Origin: Frankia canadensis | Lineage (GTDB): Bacteria; Actinomycetota; Actinomycetes; Frankiales; Frankiaceae | NCBI RefSeq assembly: GCF_900197875.1 | Contig: NZ_FZMO01000002.1 | Span: forward strand, 1 to 64,000 | DNA length: 64,000 bases | Direction of reading: 5' to 3' | Shown here: in pieces, positions 1 to 9,180 of the stretch | How the letters are laid out: each line of letters starts with the position of its first letter | Numbering within the stretch: position 1 is the stretch's first letter | Made by a program: the position numbers and the translations under genes | Notes under the pieces: generated by a model | What the model was told of the DNA's origin: nothing | The model's database searches: none | Seen by the model: the letters and a program-made list of their open reading frames with translations, nothing else

Positions 1-1
1 C

Positions 2-241
2 GCCGTCTACGGCCAGTCCCAGACCGACCTGGCGAACGCCCTGGGTCGCCTGCGCACGCTCGCCAGCCCGTCGACGACCCCGACGACCCCGCCGGCCCGG
101 CCGGCCCGGCCGACCACGGGCGCCTCGGTCTCGCCCGGCGCCGCGTCCTCGTCCGGCCGGACGGGCGTTGACGCGCCGGTGTCCGGCACACCATCGCCGC
201 CGCCATCTCCCACGCGTCAGGCGCCGCCATCGCCCGACTGA
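2..241 (+). CDS. C-terminal end of an unidentified protein (partial)
   Basis: The reading frame is open from base 2 to the TGA at 239-241 and gives 79 residues. The first 20 or so (AVYGQSQTDLANALGRLRT) could be helical. The rest is a low-complexity tail rich in Pro, Ser, Thr and Ala, as in many exported or linker-containing actinobacterial proteins. The N-terminal part lies outside the window, so I do not name a function. Strong third-position GC supports this frame over the opposite-strand frames. Confidence 0.55.
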   Translation, partial: AVYGQSQTDLANALGRLRTLASPSTTPTTPPARPARPTTGASVSPGAASSSGRTGVDAPVSGTPSPPPSPTRQAPPSPD

Positions 242-328
242 CCGGACGGCCTGGCGGGTGCGGCGCACGCCGGCCGGCACCACCGCGGCGCGGCCGCCAG
301 AAAAATCCAAAAAAGGTCCGCCCTCGAT

Positions 329-359
329 TTGACACCTCCTGGTTCCCGCCCTGTATGGT
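329..359 (+). promoter_or_regulatory. Housekeeping-type promoter for the initiator tRNA
   Basis: A perfect TTGACA -35 box lies at 329-334. It is followed by either TGTATG at 352-357 (17-nt spacer) or TATGGT at 354-359 (19-nt spacer). Transcription would begin a few bases before the tRNA at 375, the usual geometry for a strong stable-RNA promoter. Confidence 0.7.
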
Positions 360-374
360 GATGACACACACCGA

Positions 375-448
375 CGCGGGGTGGAGCAGCTCGGTAGCTC
401 GCTGGGCTCATAACCCAGAGGTCGCAGGTTCAAATCCTGCCCCCGCTA
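375..448 (+). tRNA. Initiator tRNA-fMet (anticodon CAT)
   Basis: A full cloverleaf is visible. The acceptor begins CGCGGGG and closes with CCCCGCT, so position 1 (C) is unpaired with T72, which is an initiator hallmark. The anticodon stem carries three consecutive GC pairs (GGG/CCC) around the CTCATAA loop, another initiator identity element. The T arm has GGTTCAAAT. The discriminator base is A448, and a full CCA is not encoded (the next bases are CAA). Confidence 0.96.
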
Positions 449-453
449 CAAAG

Positions 454-493
454 GAAAGAGGCTCTCGGAGGAATTCCTCCGAGAGCCTCTTTC
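454..493 (+). terminator. Perfect 40-bp palindrome acting as tRNA terminator
   Basis: Bases 454-493 are perfectly self-complementary about the central GAATTC (471-476), and the right arm ends in TTTC. It begins 6 nt after the tRNA. The RNA would fold into an 18-bp-class hairpin with a short U run, which fits a Rho-independent terminator for the tRNA transcript. Confidence 0.8.
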
Positions 494-597
494 ATTGCTG
501 TGGCAGGTGGTTACAGGAGGCGGCCGGTTTCGATGCCGGGCGTGGGCGCTGGCCCGCGCTCCGTGCGGAGGCGCGGGCCGTGTCCTGGGCGGTCTGC

Positions 598-870
598 CTA
601 GCGGGTGTTCGGGCGGGGGGACCGCCAGGGCGTCGCGGGGCGGACGGCCTCAGCGGCGTGGACGAGCGCCTGGGCGAGGCGGCGGGCCTCGTCGGGATCC
701 AGATAGGCCGCCGCGAGGGTGTCCAGCATCGGGGCGTCCACCCGGAGAAGAATCACCGGCGCGCCGCTGGCGCTCGCCGGCGGCTCGGGGCGCACGGTGA
801 TCTCGGCTTGGCCGATGCGCGTAATCAAAATGCCGTCCTGCGGGTCATGGTGGACCAGCGCCATGCTCAC
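598..870 (-). CDS. Small conserved-looking hypothetical protein (90 aa)
   Basis: The ORF starts with ATG (MSMALVHHDPQDGILITRIG) and has the GC-rich third positions of a real gene. The predicted chain alternates short beta-like stretches (ILITRIGQAEITV, APVILLRV) with a helix rich in Ala/Leu/Arg near residues 55-78. There is no signal peptide, membrane segment or metal motif. The protein is not recognised. It lies alone between the tRNA terminator and the Lrp regulator. Confidence 0.55.
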   Translation of the reverse strand: MSMALVHHDPQDGILITRIGQAEITVRPEPPASASGAPVILLRVDAPMLDTLAAAYLDPDEARRLAQALVHAAEAVRPATPWRSPRPNTR

Positions 871-1048
871 CCCATCATGTCTGGGCCGAGTTTGTTTGAC
901 TGTCGTTGCATCAGTTGGACTCTTGTTGGTGCTTTGGGGTTGTTCGTGGACGGTGTCTTCGGGGTGACTCTGCCGACCGTTCCCGCCGGGCGGCGTCTCA
1001 CCCGTGGTGCCGGCCGAACAGTGCCCTGGAGGGTGGCGCCCCGCACCG

Positions 1049-1537
1049 TCAGCGGACTCCCCACGTGTACGTCTGCTTGACCAGGCGCAGGTAGACGAAG
1101 GTCTCCGTCGCGAGGACCTGGGGTATGGCCCGGATCTGCGTGTTGATGAGCTCCAGCAGATGCTCGTCGTCCTCGGCGACGATCTCCACGATGAGGTCGA
1201 ACGAACCGGCGGTGAGGACGACGTAGTCGACCTCGGGCAGCGCGGAGATCGTGTCGGCGACGTCGCGGGTGTCGCCGGTGACCCGGACGCCGATCATGGC
1301 CTGCCGGTGGAAGCCGACCCGCAGCGGATCGGTGACCGCGACGATCTGCATGACGCCGGCGTCTAGCAGGCGCTGGACCCGCTGGCGCACGGCGGCCTCG
1401 GACAGGCCGACGGCGGCCGCCATCGCCGCGTAGGAGCGCCGGCCGTCCTGCTGGAGCTGTTCGATGATGGCCTTGTTGACGTCGTCGAGCAGGGCGTCGG
1501 GGGCGGATCGCTGGCCGAGTGTGCGTCGGGACTGCAC
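1049..1537 (-). CDS. Lrp/AsnC family transcriptional regulator
   Basis: This 162-residue protein has the usual Lrp/AsnC length. An N-terminal winged helix-turn-helix spans residues 18-65 (DDVNKAIIEQLQQDGRRSY, then AAAVGLSEAAVRQRVQRLL). A C-terminal ligand-binding RAM domain follows (residues 75-155; VDYVVLTAGSFDLIVEI). The GTG start is preceded by an AGGAGGG site about 8 nt upstream. It is transcribed divergently from the aminotransferase/aldehyde dehydrogenase operon across a 222-bp gap. It most likely controls that operon in response to an amino acid or amine; that target is inferred from position. Confidence 0.93.
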   Translation of the reverse strand: MQSRRTLGQRSAPDALLDDVNKAIIEQLQQDGRRSYAAMAAAVGLSEAAVRQRVQRLLDAGVMQIVAVTDPLRVGFHRQAMIGVRVTGDTRDVADTISALPEVDYVVLTAGSFDLIVEIVAEDDEHLLELINTQIRAIPQVLATETFVYLRLVKQTYTWGVR

Positions 1538-1759
1538 CCGGGATCCCTCCTCTCGCCCGGCGACACCACCGGTTTGTCAGGCAACCAGTAGAAAAGGCCA
1601 GATTGGCCCGGATCGCCCGCGGGCGTGCGCTGTCATCGTATGGCTACCGCGGAGCGAACTGGGAAGGCATCCCAAAAACGGCTCTTCTCGATGGATTCCG
1701 TCGCTCTTCCCCCTTCGGGTCTACGCTTTCAGTAGTTGCCTGCCGGAGGAGGTGTCTCG

Positions 1760-3172
1760 GTGTCGGACCTGATGACGACCCGGACGGGGGTGAGCCGGGC
1801 CGCGCTGCGTGCCGCGGCGGCCACGCTCACCGAGAGGGAGGAGGCTCGCCTGCAGGCCCGCACGCCCGCCTCGAAACGGATGCACGCGCGGGCCGTGCGG
1901 TCGATGACGTCCGGCGTGCCGTCGTCCTACCAGGTGCGCGACCCATGGCCGATCTACCTCACCCACGGCCGCGGCGCGCGAGTCTGGGACGTGGACGGCA
2001 CCGAGTACTCCGACTTCCACAACGGCTACGGCTCGATGGTGCAGGGCCACGCCCATCCCGCGATCGTGCGGGCGGTCGGCGAACGGATCGCCCTCGGCAG
2101 CCACTTCGCCATGCCCACCGAGGACTCGATCGTCGTCAGCGAGGAGCTCGCCCGCCGCTTCGGCCTGCCACGGTGGCGCTACGTCAACTCCGGCTCGGAG
2201 GCGACGATGGACGCGATCCGGATCGCCCGCGGCATCACCGGCCGCGACACCATCATCAAGATCTTCGGCTCGTATCACGGTCACCACGACTACGTGATGG
2301 TCTCGATCGGCACGCCGTACGCCGACATCGGCCCGGCCGACCACATGAACTCCCTCGGCTACGGCGCGGGCATCCCGCAGGCCGTCGTCGACCTGACCGT
2401 GCCGGTCCCGTTCAACGACGCCCCGGCCATGCTGCGCCGCGTCGAGGCGTTGGTGGCGGAGGATCGCGCGCCCGCCTGCGTGATCATGGAGGCGGCGATG
2501 ATGAACCTCGGCGTCGTCCTGCCCGAGCCCGGCTACCTGGCCGCCGTGCGGGAGATCACCGCCCGGCACGGCATCATCCTGATCTTCGACGAGGTCAAGA
2601 CCGGGCTGTGCGTGGCGGCGGGCGGCGCCACCGAGCGCTTCGGCGTCCGCCCGGACATGGTCACCCTCGCCAAGGCGCTCGGCGGCGGGCTGCCGTCGGG
2701 CGCGATCGGCGCCACCGCGGAGATCATGGAGATCGTCGCCACCGACCGGGTGAAGCAGGTCGGCACCTACAACGGCAACCCGCTGACGATGGCCGCGGCT
2801 CGGGCCAGCCTGCTCGAGGTGCTCACCGGCGACGCCTACGCGCACCTCGAGCGCCTCGGTGACCGCCTGACCGCGGGCTGCGACGAGATCCTCGCCCGCC
2901 ACGGCCTGCCCGGCTACACGGTCAGCGTCGGCTCCAAGGGCTGCGTGAACTTCACCGACGCCCTGATCCGCGACTACACGTCGTTCATGGAACACCAGCT
3001 CGCCGAGCTACCGGCGCTCGCCTGGCTCTACAACGCCAACCGGGGCGTCCTGATGGCGCCGGGTCGCGAGGAGGAATGGACGCTGTCGGTCCAGCACACC
3101 GACGCCGACGTCGACCGCTATCTGGACAGCCTCGACCAGCTCGCCCACGACCTCGTCCGCGCTGCCGCGTGA
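1760..3172 (+). CDS. Class III PLP-dependent aminotransferase
   Basis: A fold-type I class III aminotransferase of 470 residues, close to the glutamate-1-semialdehyde aminomutase / acetylornithine group. The PLP phosphate site is seen in [17 protein letters not shown], the cofactor Asp in IFDEVKT (D277) and the Schiff-base Lys in TLAKALGGG (K305). I place the start at GTG 1760, because GGAGGAGG at 1745-1752 gives ideal spacing; the ATG at 1736 lies upstream of and overlaps that site. The next gene, an aldehyde dehydrogenase, begins 13 nt downstream. Together they suggest transamination of a diamine or amino acid to an aldehyde followed by oxidation. The substrate is not evident from sequence. 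Confidence 0.9.
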   Translation: MSDLMTTRTGVSRAALRAAAATLTEREEARLQARTPASKRMHARAVRSMTSGVPSSYQVRDPWPIYLTHGRGARVWDVDGTEYSDFHNGYGSMVQGHAHPAIVRAVGERIALGSHFAMPTEDSIVVSEELARRFGLPRWRYVNSGSEATMDAIRIARGITGRDTIIKIFGSYHGHHDYVMVSIGTPYADIGPADHMNSLGYGAGIPQAVVDLTVPVPFNDAPAMLRRVEALVAEDRAPACVIMEAAMMNLGVVLPEPGYLAAVREITARHGIILIFDEVKTGLCVAAGGATERFGVRPDMVTLAKALGGGLPSGAIGATAEIMEIVATDRVKQVGTYNGNPLTMAAARASLLEVLTGDAYAHLERLGDRLTAGCDEILARHGLPGYTVSVGSKGCVNFTDALIRDYTSFMEHQLAELPALAWLYNANRGVLMAPGREEEWTLSVQHTDADVDRYLDSLDQLAHDLVRAAA

Positions 3173-3185
3173 TCCGGGAGGGACC

Positions 3186-4616
3186 ATGGACGCGATCCTC
3201 GCCAACCTCATCGGCGGCGTCGCCGGCCAGGCGGCCGACGGCGGGACAATGTCGATCCTCGACCCGTCCACCGGCGAGCTGCTCGCCCAGGCGCCCCGCT
3301 CGGGCCCGGCGGACGTCGACGCCGCGGTGCGCGCCGCCGCGGCCGCGTTCGAGATCTGGCGCGACACCACGCCGGCTGAGCGATCCCGGGCGCTGCTGCG
3401 CCTCGCCGACGCGGTCGAGGAACGGGCGGCGGGGATCGCCGCGGTGGAGTGCGCCAACACCGGCAAGCCGCGCCAGCTCACCATCGACGAGGAGATCGGG
3501 CCCAGCGCGGACCAGATCCGCTTCTTCGCCGGGGCGGCGCGCACGCTCGAGGGCCGCGCCGGCGGGGAGTACCTGGCCGGGCACACCAGCTTCGTGCGCC
3601 GCGAGCCGATCGGCGTGTGCGCCCAGGTGACGCCGTGGAACTACCCGTTGATGATGGCGGTGTGGAAGGTCGCCCCGGCCATCGCCGCGGGCAACACGGT
3701 CGTGCTCAAGCCGTCCGACACCACCCCGGCATCGAGCCTGCTGCTGGCCGGAATCGCGGCCGAGTTCCTGCCACCGGGTGTGCTCAACGTCGTCTGCGGA
3801 GACCGGGACACCGGCCGGGCGCTGGTCGCCCATCCGGGGCCGGCGATGGTGTCGGTGACCGGCAGCGTGCGGGCCGGCCGGGAGGTCGCCAGCGCGGCGG
3901 CGGACACCCTCAAGCGGGTACACCTGGAGCTCGGCGGCAAGGCGCCCGTCATCGTCTTCGACGACGTCGACCCGGCCGAGGTGGCCGCCGAGATCGCCGG
4001 CGCCGCCTACTTCAACGCCGGGCAGGACTGCACGGCGGCGACACGGGTGCTCGCCGCCGCCGGCATCCACGACGAGCTCGCCGCGGCGCTCGCCGAGGCG
4101 GCCCGGGCCACGGCCACCGGCGCGCCGGACCAGCTCGACGTCGACTACGGGCCGCTGAACAACGCCGACCAGCTTGCCCGCGTCGGCGGGCTCGTCGACC
4201 GGGCGCCGGCGCACGCCGAGCTGCTCACCGGCGGGGCGCCGCTGGACCGGCCGGGCTACTTCTATCCGGCCACCGTCGTCGCCGGCCTGCGCCAGTCCGA
4301 CGAGCTCATCCAGCGGGAGGTGTTCGGCCCGGTGATCACGATGCAGCGGTTCGACTCCGAGGACACCGCCGTCGACTGGGCGAACGGCGTCGAGTACGGC
4401 CTGGCCTCGAGCGTCTGGACGCGCGACCACGGGCGGGCGATGCGGGTGGCCCGGCGGCTGGACTTCGGCTGCGTGTGGATCAACACCCACCTGTCGATCG
4501 TCGCGGAGATGCCGCACGGCGGGTTCAAGAGCAGTGGCTACGGCAAGGATCTCTCGGTGTACGGGCTGGAGGACTACACCAGGATCAAGCACGTGATGAG
4601 CAACATCGAGTTCTGA
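3186..4616 (+). CDS. NAD(P)-dependent aldehyde dehydrogenase, gamma-aminobutyraldehyde/betaine aldehyde type
   Basis: A 476-residue aldehyde dehydrogenase of standard length. The catalytic Cys lies in [13 protein letters not shown] (C282) and the general-base Glu in LELGGKAP (E248). The nucleotide site [12 protein letters not shown], the KPS motif and the C-terminal [11 protein letters not shown] are all present. The GFKSSGYG ending and the DCT active site are typical of aminobutyraldehyde and betaine-aldehyde dehydrogenases. A GGGAGG site precedes the ATG. It is co-transcribed with the aminotransferase upstream and the hydrolase 9 nt downstream. Known biology of similar actinobacterial pairs points to putrescine or related amine breakdown. 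Confidence 0.92.
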   Translation: MDAILANLIGGVAGQAADGGTMSILDPSTGELLAQAPRSGPADVDAAVRAAAAAFEIWRDTTPAERSRALLRLADAVEERAAGIAAVECANTGKPRQLTIDEEIGPSADQIRFFAGAARTLEGRAGGEYLAGHTSFVRREPIGVCAQVTPWNYPLMMAVWKVAPAIAAGNTVVLKPSDTTPASSLLLAGIAAEFLPPGVLNVVCGDRDTGRALVAHPGPAMVSVTGSVRAGREVASAAADTLKRVHLELGGKAPVIVFDDVDPAEVAAEIAGAAYFNAGQDCTAATRVLAAAGIHDELAAALAEAARATATGAPDQLDVDYGPLNNADQLARVGGLVDRAPAHAELLTGGAPLDRPGYFYPATVVAGLRQSDELIQREVFGPVITMQRFDSEDTAVDWANGVEYGLASSVWTRDHGRAMRVARRLDFGCVWINTHLSIVAEMPHGGFKSSGYGKDLSVYGLEDYTRIKHVMSNIEF

Positions 4617-4625
4617 CGGGACCGG

Positions 4626-5636
4626 GTGATGGCGGCGCACGGCGGGGCCACCCCCGCCCCGACGGCCCGGTCCGTGGTCGTGCACGGATACCGGCGCTGC
4701 TACCTGCGGGCCGGGCGCGGACCGGCGCTGCTGCTCATCCACGGCATCGGCGACAACGCCCGCACCTGGGCGCCGGTGCTGTCCCAGCTGGCCCGTCACC
4801 ACACGGTGATCGCCCCGGACCTGCTGGGGCACGGCGAGTCGGACAAGCCGCGCGGCGACTACTCGATCGGCGGCTACGCCTGCGGGATGCGCGACCTGCT
4901 CACCGTCCTCGGCATCGACCGGGTCACGGTCGTCGGGCACTCCCTGGGCGGCGGTGTCGCGATGCAGTTCGCCTACCAGTTCCCGGAACGCTGCGAACGC
5001 CTCGTGCTCGTCTCCACCGGCGGGGTGGGCCCCGACGTCCATCCCGCGCTGCGGGCGGCCGCCCTGCCGGGCGCCGGGATGGTGCTGTCGCTGGTCCGTG
5101 TGCCGGCGGTGCGGATCGCCGGACGGGCGGGGATGCGGGCGCTGCGGCTCGCGCAGGCGGACCTGGCCCGCGACGGCGCGGACATCCTCGGCGTCTGCGG
5201 CTCACTGGGGGCGCCGACCGCGCGGGCGGCGTTCCTGCGCACACTGCGCTCCGTCATCGACGCCCACGGGCAGTCGATCACGATGCTCGACCGGTGCTAC
5301 CTCGCGGAAGGGATGCCATCCCTGATCGTCTGGGGCGGACGTGACGCGGTCATTCCGGTCGAGCACGCCTGGACGGCGCACGCGGCGATGCCCGGCAGCC
5401 GGCTCGAGATCTTTCCGGACGCCGGCCATTTTCCGCATCACAGTGATCCGGCCCGATTCCGCCGCGTCCTCGAGGATTTCCTGGCCGGTACCGCTCCGGC
5501 GGTCCACTCGGCCGGGCGGTGGCGCACGATCCTACGGGACAACGCGTCGGCATCGGGATCGGCGGCGGCTGGCGGCGCGCACTCGCCGCGCCGCCCTGGG
5601 CCGTCACGGTCGGCGGCGGATGGGACGGCGACGTAG
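4626..5636 (+). CDS. Alpha/beta hydrolase
   Basis: A 336-residue alpha/beta-hydrolase-fold protein. The oxyanion motif is LLIHGIGDNARTW, the nucleophile elbow is VVGHSLGGGV (S106), the acid is in IVWGGRDAVIP (D240) and the base is in FPDAGHFPHH. It therefore has a full Ser-Asp-His triad. The last 45 residues are a low-complexity tail rich in Ala, Ser, Gly and Arg. The GTG start is followed directly by an ATG, so the true start may be 4629. It is the third gene of the amine-catabolism operon. Its substrate is unknown. Confidence 0.88.
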   Translation: MMAAHGGATPAPTARSVVVHGYRRCYLRAGRGPALLLIHGIGDNARTWAPVLSQLARHHTVIAPDLLGHGESDKPRGDYSIGGYACGMRDLLTVLGIDRVTVVGHSLGGGVAMQFAYQFPERCERLVLVSTGGVGPDVHPALRAAALPGAGMVLSLVRVPAVRIAGRAGMRALRLAQADLARDGADILGVCGSLGAPTARAAFLRTLRSVIDAHGQSITMLDRCYLAEGMPSLIVWGGRDAVIPVEHAWTAHAAMPGSRLEIFPDAGHFPHHSDPARFRRVLEDFLAGTAPAVHSAGRWRTILRDNASASGSAAAGGAHSPRRPGPSRSAADGTAT

Positions 5637-5916
5637 GCGTGGATGGCGGGTTGCGCGGTTCTCGGCTGGACCGCGTGTCACGGTGCTGTTCGTCACCTGG
5701 GAAGGTTCGCCGCGCGTCCCGCTGCCGCCGGAGTCGTACCTTGTGCACGGTGCCTGTTGGGGCCAGCCGCCGTTCGCGTGTTGTGTGGTCTTCCGGTGCG
5801 GGTCTGCATTAACGGGTCGGCACCCGCTATCGTGGAGTTCAACGGGCAGGCCGACGTCAATATGGCCTATCCTTGGTGGCGTAACACCAAAGTCGTCAAT
5901 ACGCGGAGGTCGACCC

Positions 5917-6114
5917 TTGGCACGCCGTGCACGACTCAGCTGGCCGCAGGAACGGCGCCAGGCGAGTGAAGTGGTTGTTAGCCGGGTCGATCCCGGGCGG
6001 GGCTGGACCTTGGAGCAGGCTCGTGACCTGGTGCGACAGGGATACTCCGTCGAGCACGTGGCGGAACGGACCGGCTTTCCGGAGCAGATGCTGAAAGTGG
6101 CGGAGGAGGACTGA
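5917..6114 (+). CDS. Small helix-turn-helix-like protein with a TTG start (65 aa)
   Basis: A short, basic protein. Its C-terminal half (GWTLEQARDLVRQGYSVEHV, then AERTGFPEQML) reads as a helix-turn-helix: helix, turn at QGYS, then a VAERTGF recognition-type helix. The start is TTG 5917, supported by GGAGG at 5905-5909 with a 7-nt spacer. A later GTG at 5971 would cut off the basic N-terminus. The 280-bp gap upstream holds moderately AT-rich stretches such as TCAATATGG that could contain its promoter. It could be a small DNA-binding protein; family unknown. Confidence 0.6.
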   Translation: MARRARLSWPQERRQASEVVVSRVDPGRGWTLEQARDLVRQGYSVEHVAERTGFPEQMLKVAEED

Positions 6115-6386
6115 GCGCAGTCGCGGGTCATCACCGTGTCAGGAAAGTGCCACGGTGAGCCATGGCGGGCGCCCGTGCGGGGGGATGCCGGTAATCCGGC
6201 CGGGTCGCCAATCTGTCGGTTCGTCCCGTGGACCTATCGTGGCCACCTGCCGGCCGTGTCCGCTATACCTGCTGGAAGCGACCTTACCGGCGAGGTTATG
6301 CGGCAGCCCGGCGACGGTCACGCTGCGCACCGTGCATTGGGTAAGTTCGTCAGCTTCATGAGGAAATTTGCCGGAGCTGGCCGGCT

Positions 6387-7127
6387 CTAAGGGTTGTGGC
6401 CCGTTCGGGCGTCGATAACGGAGCCGGTGACGCGGACGAGGCGTCGCAAGTGGTCGCTGTAGACCGCGTCAAGGCCGTAGCCGGCCAGGCGGGCCAGCGT
6501 CGCCGTGCGCTGCGCGTCCCAGCCGAACGCGGCCAGGCCGAGCTCGTGCAGCGCCGCGGCGATCCCGGCCCGGCTCGGCGTCCATTCCCGGGTGCGCAGG
6601 TTCAGGGCAGCGACGCCCGCCGCCCGCAGCCGCGCGCCGTAGGCGTCGATGCCACCGCCTGATTCCACGTTCGCCATCGCCGTCGAGTTCACCAGTCGCA
6701 CGTCCGGATCCCGGGACCGGTAGGCGGCAAGCTCCGGCAGGTTCCCGCACAGCCACAGCCGGGCGGCCGCCGCGCTCCCGCCGGCGGCGCGGGTGACGGC
6801 GAGGACGGCATCGGCGGCGTCCGCCCAGCCGCCCGCCGGCCCCTTGAGGTCAAGACTGAACTCGAACGACGTGCCGAGCTCGGCGTAGAACGAGGCCAGC
6901 GTCGGCAGCCAGCCCGGCAGCCGGTCGACGGTCAGCTCGGTGATCCGCCGCTGCCGCCCGGGCGGGCCGAGGACGCCGTCGTGGTGCAGCACCGGCACGC
7001 CGTCGGCGGTCAGCCAGGCGTCGGACTCCAGCCCGCTCGCCCCGCCGGCCAGCGCCCGGCGGAACGCGGGCAGGGTGTTCTCGCGCTGGTGCGGGGCCGG
7101 CGCCCCGCGATGCGCGAAGCCGATCAC
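6387..7127 (-). CDS. Glycerophosphodiester phosphodiesterase family protein
   Basis: This 246-residue protein shows the GDPD TIM-barrel signature: FAHRGAPAP at residue 4, ENTLPAFRRAL, GLESDAWLTADGVPVLHHD and the later FEFSLDLKG. The metal and acid-base residues (HRG, the E of ENT, the E-D pair, HHD) are all present. It would hydrolyse glycerophosphodiesters to glycerol 3-phosphate plus an alcohol in lipid turnover. No signal peptide is visible, so it is probably cytoplasmic. It is the last gene of the minus-strand run that begins with aroA. A second GDPD gene lies at 22837-23613. Confidence 0.88.
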   Translation of the reverse strand: MIGFAHRGAPAPHQRENTLPAFRRALAGGASGLESDAWLTADGVPVLHHDGVLGPPGRQRRITELTVDRLPGWLPTLASFYAELGTSFEFSLDLKGPAGGWADAADAVLAVTRAAGGSAAAARLWLCGNLPELAAYRSRDPDVRLVNSTAMANVESGGGIDAYGARLRAAGVAALNLRTREWTPSRAGIAAALHELGLAAFGWDAQRTATLARLAGYGLDAVYSDHLRRLVRVTGSVIDARTGHNP

Positions 7128-7188
7128 CGACCGTCACCCCTTCCGTCCTCGCCGGGGCGCGAGACACGCGCGACGCCGGCCGCCCGCG

Positions 7189-8028
7189 TCAGCGGGTGAA
7201 CGACCGCAGCGCCACGTCGTGCAGCGCGCCGTTGGTGGTGAGGATCGTGCCGTGCCCCGGGCCGCGCTGGCCGGACAGGTCGGTGAACCGCCCACCGGCC
7301 TCCTCGACGATGACCTGCAGCGCCGCCAGGTCCCACAGCGACACCACCGGCTCGCAGGCGAGGTCGACCGCACCCTCGGCGACCATCATGTGCGACCAGA
7401 AGTCGCCGTACGCCCGGGTGCGCCAGACCTGGTCGGCCAGGTGCAGGAACTCGTCGAGCCGGCCGGCGGTCCGCCAGCCCTCGATCGAGGCGAAGGACAT
7501 GAACGCGTCGTCCAGCCGGGTGACCGACGACACGCGCAGCGCCCGGGTGTCGCCGGTCGCGTCGCGGGTGAACGCCCCGGTGCCCCGGGCCCCCCACCAG
7601 CGCCGGCTCATCGCCGGGGCGCTCGCCACCCCGACCACCATCTCGCCGTCGATCTCCAGACCGAGCAGCGTTCCCCAGACGGGGACACCGCGCACGAAGT
7701 TCTTGGTGCCGTCGACCGGGTCGAGGATCCAGCGCCGGCGGGCACCGCCGCCGACGAGCCCCTCCTCCTCGCCGAGGACGGCGTCATCCGGCCTGGCCAC
7801 GGCGAGCCGTTCGCGGATCATGGACTCGACGGCGGTGTCGGCGTCGGAGACCGGCGTGTTGTCGGGCTTGGACTCGACGTGCAGATCAACGGCCTGGAAC
7901 CGGGAGAGAGTGATCCGATCGGCGGCGTCGGCGAGGCTCAGCGCGAGCGCGAGGTCGTCGGCAACGGTGACGGCGCCGAGGGCGTCGGTCGATTCGGTGC
8001 CCACGGAGGTGGGGTTAGGCGGGGTCAC
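7189..8028 (-). CDS. hisN: Histidinol-phosphatase, inositol-monophosphatase type
   Basis: A 279-residue member of the inositol monophosphatase superfamily. The metal-binding sequences are GEEEG, WILDPVDGTKNFVRG and the C-terminal SLWDLAALQVIVEEAGG. The motif GVPVWGTLLGLE and the position next to aroA/rsgA match the actinobacterial HisN group, which dephosphorylates histidinol phosphate in histidine synthesis. Inositol or fructose bisphosphatase activity cannot be excluded from sequence alone. The gene lies 140 nt after rsgA on the same strand. Confidence 0.88.
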   Translation of the reverse strand: MTPPNPTSVGTESTDALGAVTVADDLALALSLADAADRITLSRFQAVDLHVESKPDNTPVSDADTAVESMIRERLAVARPDDAVLGEEEGLVGGGARRRWILDPVDGTKNFVRGVPVWGTLLGLEIDGEMVVGVASAPAMSRRWWGARGTGAFTRDATGDTRALRVSSVTRLDDAFMSFASIEGWRTAGRLDEFLHLADQVWRTRAYGDFWSHMMVAEGAVDLACEPVVSLWDLAALQVIVEEAGGRFTDLSGQRGPGHGTILTTNGALHDVALRSFTR

Positions 8029-8168
8029 GCCTGCGAGACTACGAGGCGAGCCCCACGGCGCGTACGCCCCGCGGACGCTCCACCCCGCGTGGCGGGATGA
8101 GTGTGACCAATCTCCCGTTCACCGGCGCCTTCACCGGCGCGTGCACCGGCGACGGCCATCGAAGGCAT

Positions 8169-9164
8169 TCACGGCGCGCTGCCGCGGGCGGCCAGCAGAC
8201 GGCGCAGGCTCGCCAGGCGGGCCGCGTCGGCGTCCCCGTCGCGCACCGCGGAGTCCAGCGCGCAGTCCGGGGACGGCGCCAGGTGCTCGCAGCCCGGCTC
8301 GCACATCTCGGCGGCGGCCGCGAGGTCCGAGAACGCCCGCAGCACCCGCGACGGCGCCACCGCGCCGAGGCCGAACGAGCGCACCCCCGGCGTGTCGATG
8401 ACCGTCCCGCCGCCCGGCAGCCGCAGCGCCACCGCCGCCGACGACGTGTGCCGCCCGCGGCCGGTCACCGCGTTCACCTCGCCGATCGCCCGGTCCGCGG
8501 CCGGCACCAGCCGATTGACCAGGCTGGACTTGCCGACGCCGCTGTGCCCGAACAGCACGCTCAGCCGGCCGGCCAGCAACGCCAGCAGCGGCGTCAGGTC
8601 GGTGTCCGGGCGGGTGGTCACCACCGGGAACCCCAGCGGCCGGTACAGCTCGATGATCGCGTCCGGGGCGGCCAGGTCGGTCTTGGTCAGGCACAGCACC
8701 GGGGCCAGCCCGCCGTCGTACGCGGCGACCAGGCAGCGGTCGATCAGGCCCGGCCGCGGCTCCGGGTCGGTGACCGCGCACACGATGACCAGGATGTCCG
8801 CGTTCGCGACGATCGGCCGCTCGGCCGGATCGGCGTCGTCCGGGGTGCGCCGCAGGACGCTCGTGCGCTCCTCCCGGCGCACCAGCCGCGCCAGCGCCCC
8901 CTGGTGCCCCGACGTGTCACCGACCAGCGCCACCCGGTCGCCGACGACCACCGACGTGCGGCGCATCGACCCGCCCCGCACCGCGGCGACCAGCCGCTCG
9001 GGCCACGGGTCCGGCCGGCAGGTGTAACGCCCGCGGTCGACCCCGACGACCACCGCCGGCACCGCCTCCGAGTGCTCGGGCCGCTCCCGGGTGCGCGGGC
9101 GCGAACCACGCCCCGGACGGATCCGGATGTCGTCCTCGTCCAGTTCGCGGGCCATCGCCGTCAA
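8169..9164 (-). CDS. rsgA: Ribosome small subunit-dependent GTPase A
   Basis: A circularly permuted GTPase of 331 residues. After an OB-fold N-terminus (GRYTCRPDP ... VVGDRVAL) the motifs come in the order G4 (CLTKTDLA), G1 (GHSGVGKSSLVN), G3 (DTPGVRSFGL). It ends with the zinc knuckle MCEPGCEHLAPSPDC. RsgA helps late 30S subunit maturation. The gene begins 16 nt after the aroA stop, so it is almost certainly in the same operon, an arrangement seen in many actinobacteria. Confidence 0.95.
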   Translation of the reverse strand: MTAMARELDEDDIRIRPGRGSRPRTRERPEHSEAVPAVVVGVDRGRYTCRPDPWPERLVAAVRGGSMRRTSVVVGDRVALVGDTSGHQGALARLVRREERTSVLRRTPDDADPAERPIVANADILVIVCAVTDPEPRPGLIDRCLVAAYDGGLAPVLCLTKTDLAAPDAIIELYRPLGFPVVTTRPDTDLTPLLALLAGRLSVLFGHSGVGKSSLVNRLVPAADRAIGEVNAVTGRGRHTSSAAVALRLPGGGTVIDTPGVRSFGLGAVAPSRVLRAFSDLAAAAEMCEPGCEHLAPSPDCALDSAVRDGDADAARLASLRRLLAARGSAP

Positions 9165-9180
9165 CCCGCGCGCCGCCGGC

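Noticed and set aside
2985-5042. A 685-residue minus-strand frame across the aminotransferase and dehydrogenase genes
   Set aside because: The plus-strand genes carry intact catalytic motifs and ribosome sites; the opposite frame has none.
8118-8155. Three close copies of CACCGGCG between hisN and rsgA
   Set aside because: Too short and too typical of the base composition to call a regulatory or mobile repeat.
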